From contig JBEKTD010000006.1 in the NCBI GenBank assembly GCA_049516395.1, positions 84,953-148,952 on the forward strand: a stretch of DNA of 64,000 nt, in the 5' to 3' direction. Origin of the DNA: Fen-1362 sp049516395. Lineage in GTDB: Bacteria > Planctomycetota > Phycisphaerae > Sedimentisphaerales > Anaerobacaceae. The notes beneath the pieces were generated by a model, which made no database searches, had not been told where the DNA came from, and saw only the letters and a list, made by a program, of their open reading frames with translations. This document shows, one piece after another, positions 1 to 9,362 of this stretch. Numbering within the stretch: the stretch's first letter is position 1; each line of letters opens with the position of its first letter. The translations under genes were made by a program, and so were the position numbers.

Positions 1-898
1 CCAATGCCGCCGCCAGATGCGTTATTCCGCTGTCGTTGCCCAGAAAAGCCCTCGAACAGCTCAATACCGCAAGCACATCCGACAAGGGTAAATCCGTAAG
101 TAAATTTCCAAGCTCCCGAATGTAACTTATCGTTGATTCGCCGAACCGTTCCATCTCGGCAGGCCCAAGCAGAAATACCGAATCCGTTCCCTCTTTTTCG
201 AGCATCCGCGCCACTGCAAGGAAATTATCGAGATGCCAGCATTTATGCGCCCCGCCACTGCCCGGATGTATAACCGCTGGTTTGACCGTAGGCATAATAC
301 CGTTTTCGGCCAATATTTCTCTGCCCCTGTATATATCCGCCTGCGTCGGCCTTATCAGTGGCATACTAATCGCCGAATTGTGTTCTTGAGGTGACAATCC
401 GCTTTGTTCAACGAATTGTTTCCTGTAAAAATCACTGATATGAATGTTGTGCCTTTCATCCGGCTTCATCGCCAGCGTAATCACCTCCGCGCTGTTGCTG
501 CAATTGACCGTGAAAATCAGGTTCTTCTCGAAATGGCTGTCCGACTCGCCTAAGAAACTTGCAATCCAGGAATAACCCGCAAATGCCATAATCAGCGGGT
601 CGCCATCGGCAACCTCAAAATCTCCCTCGCCCGCGAACAGCCGATGCAAACTTATCGAATCCAGCGACCTGACCACATCGACGCAGCTCCTCCCCGACAG
701 CATCCCCAGGTATTCCGTATGGCCTATGATATCGACACCGCCGGGGCAAACCGTCTCTTTCATTAGTTCCGCCAGAGGCAACGTCAAAATGCAATCGCCT
801 ATCGCCCCCGGCTGCAAAATCACCCCTCGCCGGCCCTGCTGTGACGCAATCGCCAGCTTTTCCCGCAGTTTGTCTATGATATTGCTTTTTCCGCACAT
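1..898 (-). CDS. Glycosyltransferase family 9 (heptosyltransferase-like), 3' end cut by the window edge
   Basis: Reading leftward from an ATG at 898, an open frame runs off the window, so the last residues are missing. Near its N-terminus it has the ILQPGAIGDCILTLPLAELM pattern, which is typical of ADP-heptose/GT9 transferases (GxxGDxxLTLP loop). Toward the C-terminus it has HPGSGGAHKCW and FLGNDSGITHLAAALG, the usual nucleotide-sugar-binding motif of the family. Such enzymes add sugars to lipopolysaccharide-like glycans at the inner membrane. This fits with kdsA and a CapD-like dehydratase elsewhere in the window. It is divergent from uvrB. The donor and acceptor sugars cannot be told from sequence. 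Confidence 0.85.
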   Translation of the reverse strand, partial: MCGKSNIIDKLREKLAIASQQGRRGVILQPGAIGDCILTLPLAELMKETVCPGGVDIIGHTEYLGMLSGRSCVDVVRSLDSISLHRLFAGEGDFEVADGDPLIMAFAGYSWIASFLGESDSHFEKNLIFTVNCSNSAEVITLAMKPDERHNIHISDFYRKQFVEQSGLSPQEHNSAISMPLIRPTQADIYRGREILAENGIMPTVKPAVIHPGSGGAHKCWHLDNFLAVARMLEKEGTDSVFLLGPAEMERFGESTISYIRELGNLLTDLPLSDVLAVLSCSRAFLGNDSGITHLAAAL

Positions 899-957
899 AT
901 TTCGTTTGTGTAATATATCGTATCGAGGGGCTTTGCAACAGAACGCAGGAGCTTTTA

Positions 958-986
958 TTGAGCAAGATGTGATTTTGCGTTATAAT
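958..986 (+). promoter_or_regulatory. Sigma-70-type promoter for uvrB
   Basis: A TTGAGC box, a 17-base spacer and a perfect TATAAT lie 37 bases before the uvrB start. I see no clear LexA-type operator over it. Confidence 0.55.
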
Positions 987-1023
987 TGTGAGGTTTTGGA
1001 CGGGAACGAAAAATAAGGTAAAG

Positions 1024-3078
1024 ATGGCAAAATTTGAGCTGAATAACGCGATGAAGCCCGCGGGGGACCAGCCAGCGGCAATAAGCCGGCTGATGGAAGG
1101 GCTGCGCGCAGATAAAAAATTCCAGACGCTAATGGGCGTAACCGGGTCGGGCAAGACATTCACAATGGCAAATATCATCGCGGCGTATAATCGGCCAACA
1201 TTAGTCGTATCGCACAATAAGACCCTGGCAGCCCAGCTTTATGAGGAGTTCAAGGATTTATTTCCCAATAACGCGGTCGAGTATTTCGTGAGCTATTACG
1301 ATTATTACCAGCCGGAGGCGTATATACCGCAAAGAGATATATACATCGAAAAAGACGCCTCGAAGAACGCAGACCTGGACCGGTTGCGACTTTCGACAAC
1401 GACGAGCTTATCGACCCGCGAGGACTGCATCATCGTGGCGTCGGTATCGTGTATATTCGGATTGGGTTCGCCGGAGGATTACAAGGCAAGCGTCGTGGGC
1501 GTAAGGGTTGGCGATACGATTGACAGAAACACCCTGCTTGGCCGATTGGCCGATATTCAATATTCGAGGAATGACTTTGATTTTCAAAGGGGCAAATTCC
1601 GCGTCCGTGGAGACGTGGTCGAATTGCATCCGTCTTATGAGTCATTTGCGATTAGATTCGAGTTTTTCGGCGACCAGATAGAAAAAATCAGTTACATAAA
1701 CCCGGTCAGCGGAGATATCCTCGCCCAGGAGGAACAGGTCTTTATATACCCCGCTCAGCATTACGTTACCGGCGGCGACAGGTTGATGAGCGCGATAGAA
1801 GGGATAAAAGCGGAGTTATCACAGCGACTGATGGAATTGCGCAGCCAGGCCAAATTATTGGAGGCACAACGCCTTGAGGCCCGCACCAAATACGATATCG
1901 AGATGCTTCAGGAAGTTGGTTATTGCAGCGGGATAGAAAATTACAGCAGACATTTAGCGGGATTGCCCGCGGGGGCAAAGCCATATACGCTGGTAGATTA
2001 TTTCCCGAAGGATTTCCTGTTATTTATCGATGAATCGCACGTTACGATTCCGCAACTGCGCGGGATGTGGGCGGGCGACAGGAGCAGGAAGGACGTCCTG
2101 GTTGAGCACGGTTTCAGGTTGCCGAGCGCATTGGATAACAGACCCTTGCGGTTCGAGGAATTCGAGGGAAAATGGAACCAGGTAGTTTTTGTATCAGCAA
2201 CACCCGGGCCTTTCGAGATGGCCAAATGCAATAACGAGGTGGTTGAGCAGATAATCAGGCCGACGGGCCTGATTGACCCGGAGATTTTTGTTCAGCCGGC
2301 AAAAGATCAGGTGGCGCATCTTATCGGCGAAATCGAAAAGCGAATCAAAGTCGGGGAAAGGGTACTGGTAACGACGCTGACGAAAAAAATGGCGGAGGAC
2401 CTGTCCGGTTTTATCGCGAAAAAGGGCATCAAGTGCCAATACCTTCACAGCGAAATTGAAACTTTGGAGAGAGTTGAAATCCTGCGGAACCTCCGGCTGG
2501 GGCAGTTTGACGTGTTAGTGGGGATAAACCTGCTGCGCGAAGGCTTAGATTTGCCCGAGGTATCAATGGTGGCGATTTTGGACGCGGACAAGGAAGGATT
2601 CCTGCGGAGCGAGACATCGCTGATACAAACGATAGGCAGAACTGCCAGAAACGTCAATGCGACGGTGTATTTGTATGCCGATACAGTCACCGAATCGATG
2701 AAGAAAGCTATTGACGAAACGTCCAGACGGCGTAAAATTCAGCTTGAATACAACCGTGAGCACAACATCACCCCGGAAACGATACGCAAGGAAATACGGT
2801 CGGGGCTGACCTTGGAGTTTAAAGCCAGGCAGGCCGCGCGCGAGGCGGTGCGGTTTGAGCCGGATGAATTCGAGAAAGTCGAGCTGGCGGGGCAAATCGA
2901 AAAGGAAATGCTCGAAGCCGCTGCGGCGCTTGATTTTGAGCGGGCTGCGTTTTTACGCGATAAGCTCAAAGAATTAAAAGAATTGCCTCAAATGGTGCTG
3001 CTGGATTCAAAGAAAAAAAAGAGCGTTCATTTGGCTGAGAAAAAACTGAAACGATTCAAGAACCCAAACGAAAGGTGA
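1024..3078 (+). CDS. uvrB: Excinuclease ABC subunit B
   Basis: Damage-verifying helicase-like subunit of nucleotide excision repair, which loads UvrC after UvrA hands over the lesion. The 684-residue product is of usual length. It shows Walker A GVTGSGKT at residues 38-45, the DNA-clamping beta-hairpin YYDYYQPEAYIP at 91-102, the DESH box, motif VI QTIGRTARN and a C-terminal UVR (UvrC-binding) helix pair ending in DFERAAFLRDKLKEL. An upstream in-frame GTG at 988 would add 12 residues. I chose the ATG at 1024 because it matches the family N-terminus and follows an AAGG. nadC follows after a single base, so the two are very likely co-transcribed. Confidence 0.97.
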   Translation: MAKFELNNAMKPAGDQPAAISRLMEGLRADKKFQTLMGVTGSGKTFTMANIIAAYNRPTLVVSHNKTLAAQLYEEFKDLFPNNAVEYFVSYYDYYQPEAYIPQRDIYIEKDASKNADLDRLRLSTTTSLSTREDCIIVASVSCIFGLGSPEDYKASVVGVRVGDTIDRNTLLGRLADIQYSRNDFDFQRGKFRVRGDVVELHPSYESFAIRFEFFGDQIEKISYINPVSGDILAQEEQVFIYPAQHYVTGGDRLMSAIEGIKAELSQRLMELRSQAKLLEAQRLEARTKYDIEMLQEVGYCSGIENYSRHLAGLPAGAKPYTLVDYFPKDFLLFIDESHVTIPQLRGMWAGDRSRKDVLVEHGFRLPSALDNRPLRFEEFEGKWNQVVFVSATPGPFEMAKCNNEVVEQIIRPTGLIDPEIFVQPAKDQVAHLIGEIEKRIKVGERVLVTTLTKKMAEDLSGFIAKKGIKCQYLHSEIETLERVEILRNLRLGQFDVLVGINLLREGLDLPEVSMVAILDADKEGFLRSETSLIQTIGRTARNVNATVYLYADTVTESMKKAIDETSRRRKIQLEYNREHNITPETIRKEIRSGLTLEFKARQAAREAVRFEPDEFEKVELAGQIEKEMLEAAAALDFERAAFLRDKLKELKELPQMVLLDSKKKKSVHLAEKKLKRFKNPNER

Positions 3079-3079
3079 T

Positions 3080-3949
3080 ATGAACAAGTTAGAGATGGAA
3101 AAAGTTGTACCCCTGCTGAAACTGGCGATAGAGGAAGATATGGGGCAGGGCGATATGACCAGCGACCTGTTCTTCAAGAGTAACGTCATCGACAAGGCGG
3201 ATATAATCTCCCGCGAAGAAATAATCGTATGCGGGATACCAATAGCGAGAACGATACTGCATATGTATGACAAGCGATTGAAGCTTGATGCGTACGTCAA
3301 GGACGGGCAACAGGCCTACGTCGGCTGTCATCTGGCAACAATCAGGGGGCCGCTTGGCCCGATGTTGACCGCGGAACGGGTGGTGCTTAATTTTATGCAG
3401 CGGCTGTGCGGTATAGCCACTACAACCAAAAAATACGTCAGGGCTGTGCTGGGAACAAATGCAAGGATATACGACACGCGAAAGACGCTGCCCGGCTGGC
3501 GAATACTCGAAAAATACGCCGTGCGATGCGGCGGCGGATACAATCACCGCCTCGGGCTTTACGACGGAATACTGATTAAGGATAATCACATCGCGCAGCT
3601 GGGCAGGAATTTTAAGCCCAAGCTGAAAAAGATTATCGAAGAGGCACGCAAGATAAAACACGCCAAATTTGTCGCCGTAGAGGTTGACCACGTCGATGAC
3701 CAGCTCAACTACGTCCTGGCGATACCTGGTATCGATATAGTTCTGCTTGATAATATGGGTCAGTGGCAGCTAAAGCACGCCGTACAAATGAAACGCAAAA
3801 TGTGCGGCAAAGGCAAGCCCCTGCTGGAAGCATCGGGCAATATCACGCTGGCAAACGTTTCGGCGATTGCGCAATCAGGCGTGGACCGGATAGCCGTCGG
3901 GGCAATTACGCACTCAGCAACTGCTGTCGATATTGGAGTTGACAGGTGA
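3080..3949 (+). CDS. nadC: Nicotinate-nucleotide pyrophosphorylase (quinolinate phosphoribosyltransferase)
   Basis: Converts quinolinate and PRPP to nicotinate mononucleotide in de novo NAD synthesis. The 289-residue product has the family hallmark TRKTLPGWR...LEKYAV followed by GGG..HR and LIKDNHI, and a C-terminal LEASGNITLANV and VGAITHSA barrel end. An AAAGGTG Shine-Dalgarno lies inside the end of uvrB. The stop overlaps the GTG start of birA by four bases (GTGA), indicating translational coupling. nadA and nadB are not in the window. Confidence 0.95.
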   Translation: MNKLEMEKVVPLLKLAIEEDMGQGDMTSDLFFKSNVIDKADIISREEIIVCGIPIARTILHMYDKRLKLDAYVKDGQQAYVGCHLATIRGPLGPMLTAERVVLNFMQRLCGIATTTKKYVRAVLGTNARIYDTRKTLPGWRILEKYAVRCGGGYNHRLGLYDGILIKDNHIAQLGRNFKPKLKKIIEEARKIKHAKFVAVEVDHVDDQLNYVLAIPGIDIVLLDNMGQWQLKHAVQMKRKMCGKGKPLLEASGNITLANVSAIAQSGVDRIAVGAITHSATAVDIGVDR

Positions 3950-4749
3950 ACAGGGCGACACTGTTGCCGGATGCGCTCGACCCGGACAGGATAAAATCGC
4001 ATCTCAGGACAAAACGTGTCGGCCAAAAGGTCGTCGTTTACAACAGCACCGCAAGTACAAACGACATCGCCGCCCAATACGCCAAAAATAAAAACAACGA
4101 CGGCCTTGTCGTACTCGCGGAGGAGCAGATAAAGGGGCGGGGCAGAAGCGGCAATAAATGGGTCGCGGGTTTCGCCGACAGCGTAATCTGCTCGATACTC
4201 CTGACCGATTGCGCCGTAAACGCGGAATTGCTCTCATTAACAATCGCGGTTGCGACCGCTGAGGCAATCGGCAAATGCACTAAAGCAGAAGCGAAAATCA
4301 AATGGCCCAACGATATCATCCTGAACAACAAAAAAGTCGCCGGAATTCTCGTCGAATCAAAGAAAGCGGGTAAATATACCGCTTACATAATCGGCATTGG
4401 CATTAACTGCCATCAAAGCAAACAAGATTTCCCCGCTGAATTGCGGAAAATAGCAACGAGCATCGATATCGAAACCGGCGGCCAAATCGACAGAATCTCG
4501 CTTGTCAAACGCCTGCTGACCTCGGTTGAAAACTCACTTGAAATCGCGGAACAAAACAAAGAAGAAATTATCGAACATTGGCAGCGATTAAGCACCCAGC
4601 TTGGACAAAGGGTATCGCTTGTTTACAACAAGAAAAAATTTGCCGGCAACTGCATCGGCATCGACCCCGAAAACGGGCTTATTTTGCAGCTCGACACCGG
4701 CGGAATAAGAATGTTCCGGGCAGCTCAAACGACAATCGCAAAAGAATAA
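3946..4749 (+). CDS. birA: Biotin-[acetyl-CoA carboxylase] ligase, monofunctional
   Basis: Attaches biotin to the carboxyl-carrier protein of acetyl-CoA carboxylase via biotinyl-AMP. Visible motifs are STASTND, the adenylate-binding GRGRSGNKW loop, KIKWPNDI with VAGILVE, and GIGINCH. At 267 residues it begins only about 30 residues before the catalytic domain. It therefore lacks the winged-helix DNA-binding domain of bifunctional BirA and should not act as a repressor. The start is GTG within the nadC stop. Placing biotin ligase directly before lipoate enzymes groups two cofactor-attachment functions. Confidence 0.92.
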   Translation: MNRATLLPDALDPDRIKSHLRTKRVGQKVVVYNSTASTNDIAAQYAKNKNNDGLVVLAEEQIKGRGRSGNKWVAGFADSVICSILLTDCAVNAELLSLTIAVATAEAIGKCTKAEAKIKWPNDIILNNKKVAGILVESKKAGKYTAYIIGIGINCHQSKQDFPAELRKIATSIDIETGGQIDRISLVKRLLTSVENSLEIAEQNKEEIIEHWQRLSTQLGQRVSLVYNKKKFAGNCIGIDPENGLILQLDTGGIRMFRAAQTTIAKE

Positions 4750-4751
4750 AA

Positions 4752-6299
4752 ATGCAGACGCTTGAAGGGAAAATTTACTGCGAACCACTACAAATACGCG
4801 ATTGCGGACTGGAGGATTTTCGTGGGACGCTGGAGTTGCAGCATAAACTCGTTGAGCAAAGACGGCAAAACCAAATAGGCGATACGATTTTGCTCGTCGA
4901 GCATCAGCCGGTAATCACGTTGGGGGCAAGGCAAAGTGCAAATAAGCTGCTTATCGAGCGGGATAAATTGGCAGCCAAAGGCATTGATGTCGTCGATATC
5001 CGCAGGGGCGGCGGCGCAACGGCTCACAATCCGGGGCAAATTGTGTTTTACCCGATTTTGAACCTGCAGGAATTGCACCTTGATATAAATGAATATATCA
5101 GAACGCTTGAGCAGATTGGAATCGAGCTTCTTGAGCAGCTTGGCGTTGAAGCCCAACGACGCAAGGGATTCCCGGGCTTATGGGTGAAAAACAATTCTCA
5201 ATTCTGGAAAATCGCATCAATCGGCGTGCGCGTCTCAAGACAGATTACGCATCACGGGATGGCGATAAATATACAAAATGATTTGAGCATCTTCGAGGCA
5301 ATCGTCCCCTGCGGCCTTGAAAATGTCAAAATGACCTCGGTTCTGAATGAAACCGGAAAAGAATATTTAATGCAGGACGTAAAAAATAATTTATCGCAAC
5401 TGCTGAAAAGTCATTTTAAATCAAAAATCAGAAATCAAAAATCAGATATAAGACACCTTCCTGACTGGTTACGAAGACCTATGCCGACGGCCGGCGAATA
5501 TAGCAAGACGAGCGATATTGTTAGTTCACTTGGCCTTGAGACAATCTGTATGAACGCAAATTGCCCCAATCGAGGCCAGTGCTGGGCGAGAGGAACGGCA
5601 ACCGTCCTGATTCTGGGTAATATCTGCACGCGGGGCTGTAAGTTTTGTTCGGTCGCCAAAGGTAAACCATTGCCTGCGGATAAAACCGAGCCGGGACGGA
5701 TAGCGGAACTGGCGAAAAAGCTAAAATTGCAATACCTCGTAATCACAAGCGTCAACCGCGACGATTTGCCCGATGGCGGAGCGGCTCATTTCCGTGATTG
5801 CATTAACGAAGTTCGCAGGCAATGTCCCGGCGTTAAATTTGAAATTCTTACGCCTGATTTTCGCGATTGTCAAGCCGAGGCGATTGATATTCTCGCTCAG
5901 GCAACACCATTCGTATTTGCTCACAACGTCGAGACCGTTCCTTCGCTGTATAAAAAGGCCCGTGCGGGCGGCGATTACAAACGCTCACTCAACCTGCTTA
6001 AATTCGCAAAAGACAAATACGGCAGCCTCCCAACCAAATCGTCAATTATGCTCGGCCTCGGTGAAACAGATGAGGAGGTCGAGCAGGTCCTGAAAGATTT
6101 ACGGGCCGTCGACTGCGACCGGCTGACAATCGGGCAATATCTCAAGCCATCGAAGGATTCCCTTGAAGTCGTAAATTATGTTACACCTGCGAAATTTGAC
6201 TTGTGGAAGCAAAAAGCGACTGACCTCGGCTTTGACTGGGTAATATCCGCCCCCTTTGCCCGCAGCTCATATTTCGCGGAAATGGAAGCCGCAAAGTAG
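4752..6299 (+). CDS. Natural fusion of octanoyltransferase LipB and lipoyl synthase LipA
   Basis: One 515-residue frame carries both steps of lipoate assembly. Residues 1-215 are LipB-like: RRGGGATAHNPGQ (84-96) corresponds to the RGGxxTxHxPGQ motif, with the catalytic lysine in KIASIGV (Lys153) and the acyl-cysteine in VPCG (Cys187). Residues 240-515 are LipA-like. The auxiliary cluster cysteines are Cys266/271/277, the radical SAM cysteines are Cys292/296/299 (CTRGCKFC) and the C-terminal RSSY serine ligand is present. All catalytic residues I can name are there, so both halves should be active. The joint (about 222-234) is encoded by a tandem 14-base repeat. The ATG at 4752 is two bases after the birA stop. 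An in-frame ATG upstream would only run through birA. Confidence 0.93.
   Translation: MQTLEGKIYCEPLQIRDCGLEDFRGTLELQHKLVEQRRQNQIGDTILLVEHQPVITLGARQSANKLLIERDKLAAKGIDVVDIRRGGGATAHNPGQIVFYPILNLQELHLDINEYIRTLEQIGIELLEQLGVEAQRRKGFPGLWVKNNSQFWKIASIGVRVSRQITHHGMAINIQNDLSIFEAIVPCGLENVKMTSVLNETGKEYLMQDVKNNLSQLLKSHFKSKIRNQKSDIRHLPDWLRRPMPTAGEYSKTSDIVSSLGLETICMNANCPNRGQCWARGTATVLILGNICTRGCKFCSVAKGKPLPADKTEPGRIAELAKKLKLQYLVITSVNRDDLPDGGAAHFRDCINEVRRQCPGVKFEILTPDFRDCQAEAIDILAQATPFVFAHNVETVPSLYKKARAGGDYKRSLNLLKFAKDKYGSLPTKSSIMLGLGETDEEVEQVLKDLRAVDCDRLTIGQYLKPSKDSLEVVNYVTPAKFDLWKQKATDLGFDWVISAPFARSSYFAEMEAAK
5418..5445 (+). repeat. Perfect tandem 14-base repeat at the LipB-LipA joint
   Basis: The unit AAATCAAAAATCAG occurs twice in a row with no difference. 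It encodes the lysine/serine-rich linker between the two enzyme domains. The word resembles the spacer-type repeats that lie between genes elsewhere in this window. Confidence 0.9.
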
Positions 6300-6306
6300 A
6301 AGCCGT

Positions 6307-7629
6307 CTAAACGCCGGAGACAACGACGTCGCTGAAAACCATACTCGGCGTCCGCCATTCGCTGTAAAGCCATGGGTCGTTAGCGCATTCGGCCAGCTTA
6401 TGCCAGAATTTGAGGTGATTATCGGCAATATTCATTTCGGAAACGGGGTGAACGATTTTACCCCCGTCGAAATATTGTCCGAATATGCCGACTGAGAAAT
6501 CACCCGTCGTCGAATTCGAATTGCCGCCAAGAAAATCGGTAACAAGTATTCCCCTGCCGAGGTCTTTGATTATCTCATCGACCGAGCGAGCGCCAGCCGG
6601 GACAATCATATTGCCGGTCGAACCGCTTGTCGGCTCAAGCCCCAGCTTCCTGCTGTAATACCAGTCGATATAAAAATCCTTCAGGATGCCCGCTTCGACA
6701 ATGGTCCGCTTTTTCGCCGCGAAGCCGTCGCCGTCATACAGCCGGCTCCCCTGCCCTTCCGGGATTAACGGGTCATCAACAAGAATGAATTTATCGCTCC
6801 CGATTTTTTGCCCCTTTTGGTCGGTCAGGAACGACTGCTTGCGATAAATGTTTCGCCCGTCAAGCGCTTCAAAAAAACCGCTTATAATCCGATGCGTGTT
6901 TCTGTTCTCGATAATAATAGGCAGCGTGGCAGTAGCTATTTTTTTTGCCCCAAGTTTCGCCATCGCCTTACATGCGGCGTTAGCGCCGATAGTTTCGGGA
7001 TTTGCCAGTTTCTTGTGGAAATGGCATTGGGCATAGTCATCCGCTTCCGGCCTGCGGTTATCATCGTCGCAAACGCTTACCGAAACACCGACGCCGAAAC
7101 CTGTGGAGCTGCTGTAGCCCGAAAAGCCATTGCTCGTAAGCGTAACCGACTCGCCGAAGTCGTCGTTAAAATCTGCCTCAACGGTAACAACCTTGTCCCC
7201 GCCAGCCGACCACGCGGCGTTTTCCGCTGCTTTTACTATTGTATGTTTCTGCTCCGCCGACAAATCATCGATAGACGCGTCCGCTATTTTAAGGTCGATA
7301 TCCGCTCGACCCTGGTAATACTTCGGGTCAGGCAACGTCCTGTATGGGTCCTCCGCAATAAGTTTTGTGGTCGAAACAGCATCTAAAATGAATTCCTTCA
7401 GTGCATCTTTTCGCAAATCGCAGGTATTCTGCGAAGAATATCTGCCCGCGACAAAAAGGTCTATTCCCATCTGCACCGTGGTCGCCTGCTTGATTATCTC
7501 TGGTTTCCTGTCCCTGTATTGTATTTCGACGAACCGGCTTTTGCTAAGCCCCACTCTCAAATCCTTCGCGCCCGCTTTGCCTGCGGTCTCCAAAACCCAC
7601 TTGCACAGGTCATACATTTGTTTGTTCAT
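6307..7629 (-). CDS. pmbA: TldE/PmbA family metalloprotease subunit
   Basis: Partner of TldD in the TldD/TldE zinc protease, which trims peptide substrates such as microcin precursors and unstructured chains. The 440-residue product has the PmbA layout: an N-terminal substrate-cage domain and a C-terminal barrel with LYDGDG, STGNM and GGNSNSTTGDFS segments. It lacks the HExxxH zinc site, as expected for TldE. The start is the ATG one base after the tldD stop, with GGGGAG as ribosome site inside tldD, so it is translated with it. Unlike its partner it has no export signal. Confidence 0.9.
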   Translation of the reverse strand: MNKQMYDLCKWVLETAGKAGAKDLRVGLSKSRFVEIQYRDRKPEIIKQATTVQMGIDLFVAGRYSSQNTCDLRKDALKEFILDAVSTTKLIAEDPYRTLPDPKYYQGRADIDLKIADASIDDLSAEQKHTIVKAAENAAWSAGGDKVVTVEADFNDDFGESVTLTSNGFSGYSSSTGFGVGVSVSVCDDDNRRPEADDYAQCHFHKKLANPETIGANAACKAMAKLGAKKIATATLPIIIENRNTHRIISGFFEALDGRNIYRKQSFLTDQKGQKIGSDKFILVDDPLIPEGQGSRLYDGDGFAAKKRTIVEAGILKDFYIDWYYSRKLGLEPTSGSTGNMIVPAGARSVDEIIKDLGRGILVTDFLGGNSNSTTGDFSVGIFGQYFDGGKIVHPVSEMNIADNHLKFWHKLAECANDPWLYSEWRTPSMVFSDVVVSGV

Positions 7630-7630
7630 T

Positions 7631-9169
7631 CTATGCTCCCCGCTTTTTTGTCCCGCCGACGGTTAAAGACCGAACCAGGACCGTAGGCATTCCCGCATCC
7701 ACAGGCACCAGTTGCCCATCTTTGCCGCAGGTGGACGTACCGCTCCAGCCCAGTTTCAGGTCGTCTGCGACCATTGTGATATCCCGCAGCAGTTTCGGGC
7801 CGCTGCCCATAATATTCACGTCCTTGATTGGCGCGCCGAGCTTGCCATCTTCTATCAGCCGGCCCTGCGAAACATAAAACGCGAAATCTCCCTGGCCTAT
7901 ATTCACCTGCCCGTTGCTGACGTCCTGGATGTAAATGCCTTTCTTGACGCTTTCGATAATTTCCTGCGGCTTGTTCGGGCCAGGCAGGATATAGGTATTT
8001 CGCATTCTCGGTATCGGGTAATTCGCGTAATTTTCCCGCCGGCCGTTGCCAGTGGAGGACAGTCCGTAATGTTTGGCGGAAATCCTGTCGTGAAGATAGC
8101 TTTTCAAAATTCCGTTTTCAACAATCGCTGTTTTCTGGCTCGGCGTGCCCTCATCGTCGAAATTAATCGAGCCGCGCGCATTAGGCCACGTCCCGTCATC
8201 AACAACCGTTACCACCGGCTCAGCAACTTTCTGCCCCATCATCGTGCTGTAAATCGACGTTTTCTTGCGGTTGAAATCCGCCTCGAAGCCGTGCCCGACT
8301 GCCTCATGCAGCAAAACGCCCGGAGACCCAGGGGCAAAAACAACGGGCATCTCTCCCGCAGGCACTGCCACCGCATCGAGGAGCATTACAGCAGCATCAA
8401 CAACGCCTTGAGCCACTTCCTTGGCAATATCGTCTGTGTAATATGAAAAATCGCGCCTGCCTCCCAGCGAAAACCAGAACTGCTCTTTACGACCATCTTT
8501 CTCAACCGTAACCATCGCGGATAGCGAACTGCCGGGAAGCAAATCCTCCGCCTTGACCCCGTCGCTCGTTACAATCATTATTCGTTTCCTGCCCTCGCCG
8601 AAACGGGCAATTGTCTTGATAACGTAATTGGAACGGGCGAAGCATTTGCCCGCGGTTGACTCGACAAGCGAAAGCCGGGGCGCCAATGGCGTTGGCTTTG
8701 TGCCCGTCAGCGGGAAGTAGTCACTTGTCTTGGCAGGCGCAAATTTGCCCGCCACGGGAGTCGCCGAACCGTCAGCAATCGTCGCGGCCATCGCTGCCGC
8801 TGCCATCATCGACTTTTCAGTCAGCTCCTGTGTAAACCCGAACCCCACCTGGTCGCCTTTGACCGTGCGGATTCCCACGCCGAGATTGACCGATGCAGAT
8901 GCCCGGTCAACCTTCTTGTCTTCCAGGCCCAGCGAATTCGATATGGTATGCTCGAAGTAAAGGTCCGCGAAATCCCCGCCCTTCGACAATGCCTTGCCAA
9001 GCACTTTTTTGCACAAGGCATCGGTAATGCCGAATTCTTTTTCAAAATATCCTGCCTTTTCGGTCCCCGCGAAGGTCAGCCAGCCGTCGAACAGCACCGG
9101 CGCAGCGATTATCGCGCCCCCGGCAACCGTGGTGGCTTTCAGAAAAGTCCGTCTGTCAATTCTATCCAT
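7631..9169 (-). CDS. tldD: TldD family zinc metalloprotease with a twin-arginine signal
   Basis: Catalytic subunit of the TldD/TldE heterodimer. HEAVGH (288-293) is the zinc-binding helix, and the C-terminal TSTCGKDGQ supplies the conserved cysteine region. I chose the ATG at 9169, giving 512 residues, because GGGGAA lies about seven bases before it. Longer starts at 9175 and 9193 exist. The N-terminus reads RRTFLK followed by a hydrophobic stretch TTVAGGAIIAAPVLF, a textbook Tat signal. E. coli TldD is cytoplasmic, so the signal is unusual and implies a folded periplasmic protease. It is divergent from glnS. Confidence 0.9.
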   Translation of the reverse strand: MDRIDRRTFLKATTVAGGAIIAAPVLFDGWLTFAGTEKAGYFEKEFGITDALCKKVLGKALSKGGDFADLYFEHTISNSLGLEDKKVDRASASVNLGVGIRTVKGDQVGFGFTQELTEKSMMAAAAMAATIADGSATPVAGKFAPAKTSDYFPLTGTKPTPLAPRLSLVESTAGKCFARSNYVIKTIARFGEGRKRIMIVTSDGVKAEDLLPGSSLSAMVTVEKDGRKEQFWFSLGGRRDFSYYTDDIAKEVAQGVVDAAVMLLDAVAVPAGEMPVVFAPGSPGVLLHEAVGHGFEADFNRKKTSIYSTMMGQKVAEPVVTVVDDGTWPNARGSINFDDEGTPSQKTAIVENGILKSYLHDRISAKHYGLSSTGNGRRENYANYPIPRMRNTYILPGPNKPQEIIESVKKGIYIQDVSNGQVNIGQGDFAFYVSQGRLIEDGKLGAPIKDVNIMGSGPKLLRDITMVADDLKLGWSGTSTCGKDGQLVPVDAGMPTVLVRSLTVGGTKKRGA

Positions 9170-9362
9170 AATCATTCCCCGGCTGTTCCCCAATAATCTT
9201 CTTTATACTTGCCGCAAGTTTATTCTGTTCGCACCTCTTATGCAACCCGATTCCCGGAGCCCAAAAGCAAAATAGCGAAACTGGACAGACGGGAGGCAAT
9301 CTGATAGATTTTCCATAGCCAAGGCCCATTGCCTCACAATCAATTATATACGGGAAATTAAT

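Noticed and set aside
615..1217. A 200-codon minus-strand open frame spanning the uvrB start
   Set aside because: It runs in a different frame from the family-9 glycosyltransferase and crosses uvrB. The glycosyltransferase frame starting at 898 is the one with motifs.
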